The notes below the pieces were generated by a model that did no database searches, was not told the origin of the DNA, and worked only from the letters and a program-made list of their open reading frames with translations. Below are positions 23,453-29,779 of a DNA stretch of 29,779 bases, in pieces; position 1 is the stretch's first letter; each line of letters begins with the position of its first letter. The stretch spans positions 1 through 29,779 of the forward strand of contig SLDE01000041.1 of NCBI GenBank assembly GCA_007125455.1, in the 5' to 3' direction. A program made the translations under genes and the position numbers. Source of the stretch: Ectothiorhodospiraceae bacterium. GTDB taxonomy: Bacteria; Pseudomonadota; Gammaproteobacteria; Thiohalomonadales; Thiohalomonadaceae.

Positions 23453-26080
23453 ATGAATAGCAGCGCAGAACTACGCCAGGCCTTTTTGAACTTTTTTGCC
23501 GAGCGCGGCCACGAGGTGGTGGCCACCAGCCCGTTGATCCCCGGCAACGATCCGACCCTGCTGTTCACCAACGCGGGCATGGTGCAGTTCAAGGATGTGT
23601 TTACCGGCCACGAACAGCGCCCCTACAGTCGTGCCACCAGTGTGCAGCGCTGCGTGCGCGCCGGTGGCAAGCACAACGATCTGGAAAATGTGGGCTACAC
23701 CGCGCGTCACCACACCTTTTTCGAGATGCTGGGAAACTTTAGCTTCGGTGACTATTTCAAGCCCGAGGCGATCCGCTTTGCCTGGGCGTTTCTTACCGAG
23801 GTATGCAAGCTGCCGCCAGAAAGGCTCTGGGTCACCGTGTATGAAGAGGACCAAGAGGCCGCCGCGATCTGGCTGAATGAGATCGGCATCGACCCCAGTC
23901 GCTTCAGCCGTATCGGCGATAAGCCCGGCGGCAAAAAGTATGAGAGCGACAACTTCTGGAGCATGGGCGACACCGGCCCCTGTGGTCCCTGCACCGAGAT
24001 CTTCTATGATCACGGCGAGGGGATCTGGGGCGGCCCACCGGGCACCCCGGAAGAGGATGGTGATCGCTACATCGAGATCTGGAATCTGGTGTTCATGCAA
24101 TACAACCGCGACAAGGACGGCAGCATGGCCCCCCTGCCCAAGCCCTCGGTGGACACCGGCATGGGGCTGGAGCGCCTCGCCGCGGTGATGCAGGGGGTGC
24201 ACAGCAACTACCAGATCGACCTGTTCCAGACCCTGATCAAGGCCGCCGCAGCGCTGGCCGAGTGCGGCGATCTGGACAACGCCTCGCTCAAGGTGCTGGC
24301 CGATCACATCCGCTCCTGCGCCTTCCTGATCACCGACGGGGTGATCCCCGCCAACGAGGGGCGCGGCTATGTGCTGCGCCGCATCATCCGCCGCGCCATT
24401 CGCCACGGCCACAAGCTGGGGATCAAGGGCAGCTTCTTCCACCAGCTGGTGGCCCCGCTGGTGGCCGAGATGGGTGAGGCCTACCCCGAACTGGCCAAGG
24501 CCCAGGCACAGGTGGAGAAGATCCTGCGCCAGGAAGAAGAGCGCTTTGCCGAGACCCTGGAACACGGCATGGCCCTGTTGCAAGGGGCCATCGACACCCT
24601 TGAGGGCAAGGAGCTCCCCGGCGAGACGGTGTTCAAGCTCTACGACACCTACGGTTTCCCGGTGGATCTGACCGCCGATGTCGCCCGCGAACACCAGTTG
24701 CGCGTGGACATGGAAGGCTTCGAACGCGAGATGGCCGCCCAGCGCCAGCGGGCCCGCGCCGCCAGCCACTTCGATGCCGAATACCACGACGACATCGCCA
24801 TCGAGGGCAGCAGCGAGTTTCGCGGTTACGAGCAGCTGCGCCACCGGGCAAAGGTGCTCGCCCTGTATCGCGACGGCCAAGCGGTAGAGCGCCTGGCCGA
24901 GGGCGAGAAGGGGATGGTGGTGCTGGATGCCACCCCCTTCTATGCTGAGTCTGGTGGTCAGGTGGGCGATAGCGGTCGCCTGCAGGGGGAGCAGGGCTTG
25001 TTTGAGGTACGAGATACCCAGGCACGGGACGAGGCCATCGTGCATATCGGCCTGGTAGCACAGGGTGAACTGCGCGTTGCGCAGACCATCGAGGCCGAGG
25101 TGGATGCAACACTGCGGGCCGAGACCGCCGCCCACCACTCCGCCACCCACCTGCTACACGCCGCGCTACGCAAGGTGCTGGGTGAGCATGTACAGCAAAA
25201 GGGCTCGCTGGTCAGCGCCGAGCGATTGCGCTTTGACTTTGTCCACTTCGAGGCGCTGAGCCCGGAGGAGATCCAAAGGATCGAGACGATGGTGAACGCC
25301 CAGATCCGCGCCAATACCCTGGTTGAGACCGAATTGATGGATATCGAAGCGGCCAAGGCCAGGGGGGCCATGGCGCTGTTCGGCGAAAAGTATGGCGACG
25401 AGGTGCGGGTACTTAGCATGGGGGACTTCTCCATCGAGCTGTGTGGTGGCACCCACGTCTGCCGCACCGGTGATATCGGCCTGTGCAAGATCATCAGCGA
25501 GGGCGGGACCGCCGCTGGGGTGCGCCGTATCGAGGCGGTTTGTGGTGCGCGTGCCCTGGTCTGGGTGGATGAGCAGGGGGCACGCCTGAACAAACTGGCC
25601 TCCCTGCTGCGCTGTGGCCGTGACGAGGTGGTCGGCAAGGCCGAACAGCTTGTTGAGCGCAGCCGCAAGCTGGAGAAGGAGCTGGAGCAGCTCAAGGGCA
25701 AGCTCGCCAGCAGCCAGGGCAGCGATCTGGTCAGCCAGGCCGTCGAGATCGGTGGGATCCAGGTGCTGGCGGCACGTCTGGATGGGGCCGACCCCAAGGG
25801 CTTGCGTGACATCGTCGACCAGCTAAAGAACAAGCTAGGCACCGCTGCGGTGCTGATCGCCGCCGTGGATGGGCAGAAGATCAGCCTGGTGGCCGGGGTG
25901 AGCAAGGACGCCACCGATCGGATCAAGGCCGGCGAGCTGCTCAAACACGTCGCTATCCAGGTGGGCGGCAAGGGGGGCGGACGCCCCGACATGGCCCAGG
26001 GCGGCGGCTCGCAGCCGGAGCATCTGGACGGTGCCCTGGCCAGTGTCAGCGCCTGGATCGAGCAAGAATTGAAATGTTAA
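23453..26080 (+). CDS. alaS: Alanyl-tRNA synthetase
   Basis: 875 residues from the ATG at 23453 (MNSSAELRQAFLNFFAERGHEVV), which matches the usual AlaS start; the frame is open 20 codons further upstream (GTG at 23393) but that part is unlike AlaS. It charges tRNA-Ala. The class II catalytic core has TNAGMVQFKDVF, RHHTFFEMLGNFSFGDYFK and GMGLERLAAVMQG. The editing domain has HHSATHLLHAALR and the zinc block CGGTHVCRTGD. The C-terminal region is the oligomerising C-Ala domain (GGKGGGRPDMAQGGG). Length agrees with E. coli AlaS. The ribosome site (GGGA, 8 nt upstream) is weak. The recX-alaS-lysC-csrA order is conserved in gammaproteobacteria. Confidence 0.97.
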   Translation: MNSSAELRQAFLNFFAERGHEVVATSPLIPGNDPTLLFTNAGMVQFKDVFTGHEQRPYSRATSVQRCVRAGGKHNDLENVGYTARHHTFFEMLGNFSFGDYFKPEAIRFAWAFLTEVCKLPPERLWVTVYEEDQEAAAIWLNEIGIDPSRFSRIGDKPGGKKYESDNFWSMGDTGPCGPCTEIFYDHGEGIWGGPPGTPEEDGDRYIEIWNLVFMQYNRDKDGSMAPLPKPSVDTGMGLERLAAVMQGVHSNYQIDLFQTLIKAAAALAECGDLDNASLKVLADHIRSCAFLITDGVIPANEGRGYVLRRIIRRAIRHGHKLGIKGSFFHQLVAPLVAEMGEAYPELAKAQAQVEKILRQEEERFAETLEHGMALLQGAIDTLEGKELPGETVFKLYDTYGFPVDLTADVAREHQLRVDMEGFEREMAAQRQRARAASHFDAEYHDDIAIEGSSEFRGYEQLRHRAKVLALYRDGQAVERLAEGEKGMVVLDATPFYAESGGQVGDSGRLQGEQGLFEVRDTQARDEAIVHIGLVAQGELRVAQTIEAEVDATLRAETAAHHSATHLLHAALRKVLGEHVQQKGSLVSAERLRFDFVHFEALSPEEIQRIETMVNAQIRANTLVETELMDIEAAKARGAMALFGEKYGDEVRVLSMGDFSIELCGGTHVCRTGDIGLCKIISEGGTAAGVRRIEAVCGARALVWVDEQGARLNKLASLLRCGRDEVVGKAEQLVERSRKLEKELEQLKGKLASSQGSDLVSQAVEIGGIQVLAARLDGADPKGLRDIVDQLKNKLGTAAVLIAAVDGQKISLVAGVSKDATDRIKAGELLKHVAIQVGGKGGGRPDMAQGGGSQPEHLDGALASVSAWIEQELKC

Positions 26081-26148
26081 ATATTGTGACCTCTTTCAAT
26101 TTATCGCGTAATAGTGTTTAATCATCGCCCTTTGAGGCCGGAGCAACC

Positions 26149-27390
26149 ATGGCACTAATCGTTCAAAAATACGGTGGCACCTCGGTTGGCAGTGTCGAAC
26201 GCATCCAGAGCGTCGCACGCCGCGTCAAACGTTTTCGTGATAACGGCGACGATGTCGTGGTCGTCGTCTCCGCGATGAGTGGCGAGACCAACCGCCTGCT
26301 GGAACTGGCGTCCGGGGTCAACCCCGAGCACTGCGCGCGTGAAACCGATGTCCTGCTCTCTACTGGCGAGCAAGTCACCATCGCGCTGCTGTCGATGGCG
26401 CTCAAGGCACTGGCGTGCGATGCCCGTTCCTACACCGGTTCGCAGGTACATATCCTGACCGATAGCGCCCACAGCAAGGCGCGCATCCTGGATATTGACC
26501 AGAAAAAGATCCGCACCGATTTGAACGAAGGTCGCGTGGTCGTGGTGGCCGGTTTCCAGGGTGCTGACGAACACGGTAACATCACCACCCTGGGTCGTGG
26601 CGGCTCCGATACCACCGCCGTCGCCTTGGCAGCGGCACTCAAGGCCGACGAATGCCAGATCTACACCGATGTGGACGGGGTCTACACTACCGACCCGCGC
26701 GTGGTTTCCGAAGCACGTCGCCTCGATCGCATCACCTTCGAGGAGATGCTGGAGATGGCCAGCCTCGGTTCCAAGGTGTTGCAGATCCGTTCGGTGGAAT
26801 TTGCGGGCAAGTTTAATGTCCCACTACGTGTACTGTCCTCCTTCGAAGATAAGGAAGGGCCCGGCACACTGATTACCTATGAGGAAGAAGGGATGGAAGA
26901 AGCGCTGATCTCAGGCATCGCCTTTAATCGCGATGAAGCCAAGCTCACTATTCAGGGTGTGCCCGACCAGCCGGGCGTCGCCTACCGCATTCTGGGTCCA
27001 ATCGGTGAAGCAAACATCGAAGTGGACATGATCGTGCAGAACGTGGGTGCCGATGGCACCACCGACTTCACCTTCACCGTGCACCGCAATGACTATGAAA
27101 AGGCCCTCGAACAGTTGCGCAACACCGCCAAGGAAGTGGGAGCAAGAGAAGTGGCCGGCGACAGCAAGATCGTCAAGATTTCCATTGTCGGTGTGGGCAT
27201 GCGTTCCCACGCCGGTATCGCCAGTACCATGTTCGAAGCGTTAGCGAAAGAAGGGATTAACATTCGCATGATCTCCACCTCAGAGATCAAGATCTCGGTT
27301 GTGGTGGACGAGAAGTACCTGGAACTGGGCGTACGCGCCCTGCACAGCGCCTTCAACCTGGACGAGGCACCTGTAACAGCGGCGGGTTGA
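26149..27390 (+). CDS. lysC: Aspartate kinase (lysine/threonine-sensitive type)
   Basis: 413 residues, CGGAG 5 nt before the ATG. It phosphorylates aspartate, the first step toward lysine, threonine, methionine and diaminopimelate. The kinase domain begins VQKYGGTSVGS and has VVVVSAMSGETNRL, GFQGADEHGNITTLGRGGSD and YTDVDGVYTTDPR. Two ACT domains follow (about 265-340 and 345-405; AKLTIQGVPDQPGVAYRI; VKISIVGVGMRSHAGIAS), the regulatory part. Length fits the monofunctional Pseudomonas type rather than fused ThrA/MetL. Whether lysine and threonine act together cannot be read from sequence. Confidence 0.97.
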   Translation: MALIVQKYGGTSVGSVERIQSVARRVKRFRDNGDDVVVVVSAMSGETNRLLELASGVNPEHCARETDVLLSTGEQVTIALLSMALKALACDARSYTGSQVHILTDSAHSKARILDIDQKKIRTDLNEGRVVVVAGFQGADEHGNITTLGRGGSDTTAVALAAALKADECQIYTDVDGVYTTDPRVVSEARRLDRITFEEMLEMASLGSKVLQIRSVEFAGKFNVPLRVLSSFEDKEGPGTLITYEEEGMEEALISGIAFNRDEAKLTIQGVPDQPGVAYRILGPIGEANIEVDMIVQNVGADGTTDFTFTVHRNDYEKALEQLRNTAKEVGAREVAGDSKIVKISIVGVGMRSHAGIASTMFEALAKEGINIRMISTSEIKISVVVDEKYLELGVRALHSAFNLDEAPVTAAG

Positions 27391-27420
27391 AAAACCGCCG
27401 ATTTAACCCAAACTAAGCTT

Positions 27421-27537
27421 CACAGGACAGGCAGCAACCCTGTCGGCCTGTGTGGAACACAACCGCCTGGCTAGACCGCGATAACCGCTGTAGCGTGTTG
27501 TTGCCAGCAAGCAAGGAAAACGTAGGAGTAACAAGAC
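27421..27537 (+). promoter_or_regulatory. csrA leader with hairpin and four GGA motifs
   Basis: GACAGG (27426-27431) pairs with CCTGTC (27439-27444) around a 7-nt loop, and an outer CACAG/CTGTG (27421-27425 with 27448-27452) extends the stem past a 3-nt bulge. GGA trinucleotides, the CsrA core recognition sequence, occur at 27425, 27454, 27515 and 27525; the last is the ribosome site AGGAG 9 nt before the csrA ATG. This layout would permit CsrA to repress its own translation, as known for E. coli csrA. The binding is inferred. Confidence 0.5.
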
Positions 27538-27726
27538 ATGTTGATTCTGACTCGGCGAGTGGGCGAAACCCTCGTAATTGGTGATGAAGTAACCGTAACC
27601 GTTTTGGGTATCAAGGGTAACCAGGTACGCATCGGTGTAAACGCCCCCAAGGATGTCTCTGTACATCGTGAAGAGATCTACGAGCGTATCCAGCGCGAAA
27701 AGGAAGGTAATCCGGGCAATTTTTAA
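27538..27726 (+). CDS. csrA: Carbon storage regulator CsrA/RsmA
   Basis: 62 residues. It is a small dimeric RNA-binding protein that controls translation and stability of mRNAs for motility, biofilm and carbon storage. The start MLILTRRVGETLVIGDEVTV and the block VRIGVNAPKDVSVHREEIY, with the RNA-binding Arg44, are highly conserved. AGGAG lies 9 nt upstream. The tail (IQREKEGNPGNF) is short and variable, as usual. It sits between lysC and tRNA-Ser, the standard place for csrA/rsmA in this group. Confidence 0.98.
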   Translation: MLILTRRVGETLVIGDEVTVTVLGIKGNQVRIGVNAPKDVSVHREEIYERIQREKEGNPGNF

Positions 27727-27744
27727 TTTTTTAATTAAATGCCC
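27714..27744 (+). terminator. AT-rich hairpin overlapping the csrA stop
   Basis: GGGCA (27714-27718) pairs with TGCCC (27740-27744) and TTTAATT (27722-27728) with AATTAAA (27733-27739) around a TTTT loop, with a 3-nt bulge. TTT follows. It is a plausible but weak terminator for csrA; the tRNA-Ser promoter candidate overlaps its end. Confidence 0.45.
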
Positions 27745-27773
27745 TTTACCTGAAGGTACTACACAGGTATCCT
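27745..27773 (+). promoter_or_regulatory. Candidate sigma-70 promoter of tRNA-Ser
   Basis: TTTACC (27745-27750) and TATCCT (27768-27773) are 17 nt apart, each matching 4 of 6 consensus bases. A GC-rich discriminator (TCTGCGCG) follows, as is common for stable-RNA promoters. The expected start is near 27780, 10 nt before the tRNA. Confidence 0.45.
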
Positions 27774-27789
27774 TCTGCGCGTAGTAATT

Positions 27790-27879
27790 GGAGAGCTGGC
27801 CGAGTGGCTGAAGGCGCACCCCTGCTAAGGGTGTATAGGGGAAACTCTATCGAGGGTTCGAATCCCTCGCTCTCCGCCA
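27790..27879 (+). tRNA. tRNA-Ser (anticodon GCU)
   Basis: A 90-nt class II tRNA. The acceptor GGAGAGC (27790-27796) pairs with GCTCTCC, followed by G and an encoded CCA. The anticodon arm is CACCC-CTGCTAA-GGGTG with anticodon GCT at 27824-27826, reading AGC and AGU. A long variable arm (TATAGGGGAAACTCTA) and T arm GAGGG-TTCGAAT-CCCTC complete the fold. It follows csrA, its usual site in gammaproteobacteria. Confidence 0.97.
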
Positions 27880-28051
27880 TACGTGAACCGACAGATTATC
27901 CGGTAGCCATTCGAAGCCACGTTGGATTCGAACCCGAGATAATCAAAACGGTTGGTTTAAGCGCTGCATTGGAAGGCGGCGTAGCGCAACAGAGTGAAAG
28001 TTTTTCATACTGTTTTGATACGGACGCGCATACCTTGAGTGTGCAGCATGG
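27880..28051 (+). ncRNA. Possible structured small RNA or trailer after tRNA-Ser
   Basis: No convincing gene lies here, yet the stretch can fold. GATTATCCGG (27894-27903) pairs with CCG-A-GATAATC (27934-27944), 10 bp with one bulge. GCGCT (27961-27965) pairs with AGCGC (27983-27987). It ends in a strong terminator at 28052-28086. GGA motifs lie in or near loops (27924-27926, 27971-27973 and about 28022). It may be a processed tRNA-Ser trailer or an independent small RNA. A piece at 27923-27936 resembles the reverse complement of a tRNA T arm, so a decayed tRNA gene is another reading. No separate promoter is obvious. Confidence 0.3.
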
Positions 28052-28086
28052 GGCGAGAGAAAGTATCACTCTCGCCTCGTTTTTTT
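28052..28086 (+). terminator. Strong intrinsic terminator
   Basis: GGCGAGAG (28052-28059) and CTCTCGCC (28069-28076) form a perfect 8-bp stem with a 9-nt loop, followed by TCG and seven Ts (28080-28086). It should end the tRNA-Ser transcript on the plus strand. Confidence 0.9.
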
Positions 28087-28108
28087 AAGGCAAACGCATT
28101 AGATGGCC

Positions 28109-28137
28109 TTGACAAAAAAACAAGGTTACCTGATAAT
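28109..28137 (+). promoter_or_regulatory. Sigma-70 promoter of tRNA-Arg
   Basis: A consensus -35 TTGACA (28109-28114) is 17 nt from a near-consensus -10 GATAAT (28132-28137). The expected start is near 28144, about 10 nt before the mature tRNA. This is the clearest promoter in the window. Confidence 0.88.
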
Positions 28138-28154
28138 GCATCGCCTTAACCCAA

Positions 28155-28231
28155 GCGCCTGTAGCTCAGCTGGATAGAGTACCTGGCTACGAACCAGGCG
28201 GTCGGAGGTTCGAATCCTTCCAGGCGCGCCA
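28155..28231 (+). tRNA. tRNA-Arg (anticodon ACG)
   Basis: A 77-nt tRNA. The acceptor GCGCCTG (28155-28161) pairs with CAGGCGC, followed by G and an encoded CCA. The D arm is GCTCAGCTGGATAGAGT, and the anticodon arm CCTGG-CTACGAA-CCAGG has ACG at 28189-28191, which would be edited to ICG by TadA to read CGU/CGC/CGA. The T arm is GGAGG-TTCGAAT-CCTTC. It has its own promoter and terminator, so it is a single-gene unit. Confidence 0.98.
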
Positions 28232-28242
28232 TACAAATCAAA

Positions 28243-28272
28243 GGCCCATCTAGCAATAGATGGGCCTTTTTT
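28243..28272 (+). terminator. Intrinsic terminator of tRNA-Arg
   Basis: GGCCCATCTA (28243-28252) and TAGATGGGCC (28257-28266) make a perfect 10-bp stem with a GCAA loop, followed by TTTTTTGTT. Preceding As also allow it to work from the other strand. Confidence 0.96.
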
Positions 28273-28511
28273 GTTAAATCGCCAGTGTACTGTCTCGGTT
28301 AATGGCACATGTCAGAGTCTCCCTCCTGGCGTGCTGGATTACCGTCCATCCGTGGACGTAAACAGAACACAGATGACAGACGGCCGGTAGTCTTAGATCA
28401 AAGACCGTGCGCGCAGCGCACACCACCCTTCGTATCTCGTACCCCGCACCTTTTGCCTCCGTTAGCCCTGAAGCGATAACAAGATTCACGCAAGTGAGTC
28501 GGGTGCGATGT

Positions 28512-28598
28512 GTCCCACGAACCGCACCAAATGCTGTGTGGGGCGTACGGCTATTAGCGGTGCGGTGCGCTTCACGTGGCTCACCACACCCTGCGTAC
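28512..28598. repeat. Dispersed palindromic repeat, copy A
   Basis: It begins GTCCCACGAACCGCACC and ends near CACCACACCCTGCGTAC. It matches copy B at 28814-28893 over about 80 nt with few changes and small indels. Inside, GGTGCGGT and its imperfect complement form a hairpin. The flanking sequence 28273-28511 has no gene; it holds small palindromes such as GTGCGC-GCA-GCGCAC near 28410. A minus-strand open frame crossing this repeat looks like a repeat artefact. Confidence 0.75.
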
Positions 28599-28670
28599 GG
28601 TGTTTCCTCGCTCTGCCCCACCTTGGGGTAGAGAGAGTCGGGCTACTCTCTGTGAGTTAAGGACTTATCT

Positions 28671-28734
28671 GGCCGGAGCGTCGAGCTCCAGCTCGATGTG
28701 GGTGGGTATCGGCCTGGAGGCCGACACTCCGGCC
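28671..28734. repeat. Cloverleaf-like element: two palindromes inside an inverted repeat
   Basis: GGCCGGAG (28671-28678) pairs exactly with CTCCGGCC (28727-28734). Between them lie two perfect palindromes, TCGAGCTCCAGCTCGA (28681-28696) and TCGGCCTGGAGGCCGA (28709-28724), each with 7-bp arms and a 2-nt centre. The two 23-nt halves GGAGYGTCG...CGAT are inverted copies of one another at about 20 of 23 positions. The strand could fold as a three-way junction. No coding role is apparent. Confidence 0.8.
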
Positions 28735-28753
28735 GATACTCCGACTTGGGAGA

Positions 28754-28807
28754 TCACGCTAATTTGATTGCATAGACCTCCTCTAAGGAGGTCTTATGCT
28801 GTCTGGC
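28754..28807 (-). pseudogene. Relic of the 3' end of a GspE/PilB-family gene
   Basis: On the minus strand 17 codons and a stop read ARQHKTSLEEVYAIKLA. The intact ATPase gene beside it ends ARQKLTSLEEVYAVRLE, so 12 of 17 residues and about 38 of 54 bases agree, and the stop position is conserved. Homology ceases at 28807, where repeat copy B begins 6 nt away. Differences are largely synonymous or conservative, which suggests the tail of a once-functional paralogue rather than a fresh duplication. The sequence also forms a perfect 9-bp hairpin (AGACCTCCT-CTA-AGGAGGTCT). Confidence 0.65.
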
Positions 28808-28813
28808 TGGTGA

Positions 28814-28893
28814 GTCCCACGAACCACACCGAATGGTGTGTGGGGGGGGGACGGCTAATAGTGGTGCGGTTCGCGTAGCTCACCGCACCCTAC
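28814..28893. repeat. Dispersed palindromic repeat, copy B
   Basis: It matches copy A at 28512-28598. GGTGCGGT (28863-28870) and ACCGCACC (28882-28889) form a perfect 8-bp hairpin, and CACACC-GAAT-GGTGTG near 28825-28840 another, next to a run of Gs. It sits 5 nt after the stop of the intact ATPase gene, between that gene and the relic tail. Confidence 0.75.
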
Positions 28894-28898
28894 AGGCT

Positions 28899-29779
28899 TT
28901 ATTCCAATCTGACTGCATACACCTCTTCGAGGGAGGTGAGCTTCTGCCTGGCCATTTGCAGGGCGTTGCTGGTGAGGGTGGTCATGCCGCTTGCTACGGC
29001 GGTATCTTTGATCTCCTGGGTGTTGGCGCTTTTGCTTATCTTGCTGGCCATCTCCGGGTTGACGACGAGTAGCTCGACTACGGCGGCGCGGCCCTTGTAG
29101 CCGGTTTGGTGACACTCGTCGCAGCCATTGCCTCGGTAGAAGATCTCGTCATCGGCCACGCCGAGTTGTTTTCTGGCGTGAGGATCGAGGTGTTCTTCGA
29201 CCAGGCAGTGGGGACAGTTAAGGCGGATCAGGCGCTGTGCCATGACGCCGAGCAGGGTGGAGCTGAGTAGGTAGGGTTCGATACCCATGTCCAGCAAGCG
29301 GGTGATGGTGCTGGCGGCGTCGTTGGTGTGCAGGGTGCTGAATACCATATGGCCGGTGAGCGCCGCCTTGTTGGCGATGCGGGCGGTCTCCAGGTCGCGG
29401 ATCTCGCCGATCATGACCACGTCCGGGTCGTGGCGCAGGATGTGGCGCAGAGATTCGGCAAAGGTGTAACCGATCTGGCTGTGTACCTGGATCTGGTCGA
29501 TACCCTCCATATCGTATTCAACCGGGTCTTCCACGGTGATGATGTGCGGACCTCGCTGTTTGACCTCGTTGAGTACCGCGTAGAGGGTAGTGGATTTACC
29601 GGAGCCGGTGGGGCCGGTCACCAGGAACATGCCGAAGCTGCGGCTGATGATGGTGCGCAACTCCTCCATCTCTCGCTCACCGAGGCCCAACTGCTCGAAG
29701 GGCTTGACGCCGGTCTGTTTGTCGAGGATGCGGACCACGACACTCTCGCCGCTGACGGTGGGCATCACCGAGATGCGCA
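28899..29779 (-). CDS. GspE/PilB-family secretion or pilus ATPase, C-terminal part (cut by right edge)
   Basis: About 293 residues are visible, and the frame continues through the right edge (RISVMPTVSGESVVVRILDK), so the ATG at 29768 is internal. It is the C-terminal ATPase domain of a hexameric type II secretion, type IV pilus or MSHA-type assembly motor. Walker A is GPTGSGKSTT, the Asp box is ITVEDPVEYDMEGIDQIQV, Walker B is DPDVVMIGEIRD, and the His box is TGHMVFSTLHTNDA. The tetracysteine zinc element C-P-H-C...C-D-E-C is intact, typical of GspE and PilB. The N-terminal domain that would separate GspE, PilB and MshE is missing. A repeat follows its stop. Confidence 0.94.
   Translation of the reverse strand, partial: RISVMPTVSGESVVVRILDKQTGVKPFEQLGLGEREMEELRTIISRSFGMFLVTGPTGSGKSTTLYAVLNEVKQRGPHIITVEDPVEYDMEGIDQIQVHSQIGYTFAESLRHILRHDPDVVMIGEIRDLETARIANKAALTGHMVFSTLHTNDAASTITRLLDMGIEPYLLSSTLLGVMAQRLIRLNCPHCLVEEHLDPHARKQLGVADDEIFYRGNGCDECHQTGYKGRAAVVELLVVNPEMASKISKSANTQEIKDTAVASGMTTLTSNALQMARQKLTSLEEVYAVRLE

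Noticed and set aside
23471..25150. A 559-codon open frame antisense to alaS
   Set aside because: It lies wholly inside a firmly identified gene in high-GC DNA, where long antisense frames are common, and its translation has no recognisable family features.
27880..27944. Integrase attachment duplicate of the tRNA-Ser 3' end
   Set aside because: The similarity is only to the reverse complement of the T-arm core, and no integrase or second boundary is present.
27804..28088. A 94-codon frame starting inside tRNA-Ser
   Set aside because: It reads through the tRNA and through a terminator; the RGNSIEGSNPSLSA string is a familiar translation of tRNA-Ser DNA.
28126..28308. A minus-strand frame reading GRIRTSDRLVRSQVLYPAEL
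   Set aside because: This is the well-known false protein produced by translating the reverse of a tRNA-Arg gene.
28274..28621. A 115-codon minus-strand frame (SRTPHTAFGAVRGTHRT...)
   Set aside because: It crosses dispersed repeat copy A, and its amino-acid string is what such repeats give when translated; no ribosome site or domain supports it.

Overview
The window is chromosomal DNA from a free-living-type gammaproteobacterium of roughly 60% GC. The core order mutS ... pncC-thpR-recA-recX-alaS-lysC-csrA-tRNA-Ser(GCU)-tRNA-Arg(ACG) is typical of Pseudomonas-like and Chromatiales/Thiotrichales-like gammaproteobacteria. PilZ, HD-GYP, CsrA and a GspE/PilB ATPase suggest a motile or surface-associated cell. 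SCO and PCuAC copper chaperones point to aerobic respiration with a copper-containing oxidase. I cannot name a genus from sequence alone. I see no phage, plasmid, CRISPR array or intact insertion sequence.

Layout. (1) 1-763: 5' part of a PAS-domain sensor running off the left edge. (2) 764-1426: gene-free stretch with two kinds of dispersed repeat. (3) 1427-4835, minus strand: a tight group of lipoprotein, DUF3047 protein and an unusual thioredoxin-fold fusion protein. (4) 4912-8111, plus strand: a DUF21 membrane protein, then a copper module (membrane-anchored protein, SCO, PCuAC, Spy/CpxP-like protein). (5) 8143-11082, minus: a large AddB/RecB-like PD-(D/E)XK repair nuclease. (6) 11337-14029: a class III adenylate cyclase convergent with an HD-GYP c-di-GMP phosphodiesterase. 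(7) 14130-16922, minus: pyk-sixA-CHAD. (8) 17068-19638, minus: mutS. (9) 19943-27726: PilZ protein, a small hypothetical gene, pncC, thpR, recA, recX, alaS, lysC, csrA. (10) 27745-28272: two tRNA genes with recognisable promoters and terminators and a possible small RNA between them. (11) 28273-28898: a repeat-rich gap holding the decayed tail of a GspE-family gene. (12) 28899-29779, minus: C-terminal part of a GspE/PilB ATPase cut by the right edge.

Themes. DNA maintenance (mutS, recA, recX, the repair nuclease) and second-messenger or global control (cyclase, HD-GYP, PilZ, CsrA, PAS sensor) recur. SixA and CHAD proteins follow pyruvate kinase and hint at phosphorelay or polyphosphate-linked control. 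Most genes are ordinary housekeeping. The less explained material is in the intergenic regions: several families of palindromic repeats, a GGA-rich csrA leader, a structured trailer after tRNA-Ser ending in a strong terminator, and a 17-codon relic of a secretion-ATPase paralogue. I found no clear new multi-gene system; the trailer RNA and the fusion-protein group are the best leads.
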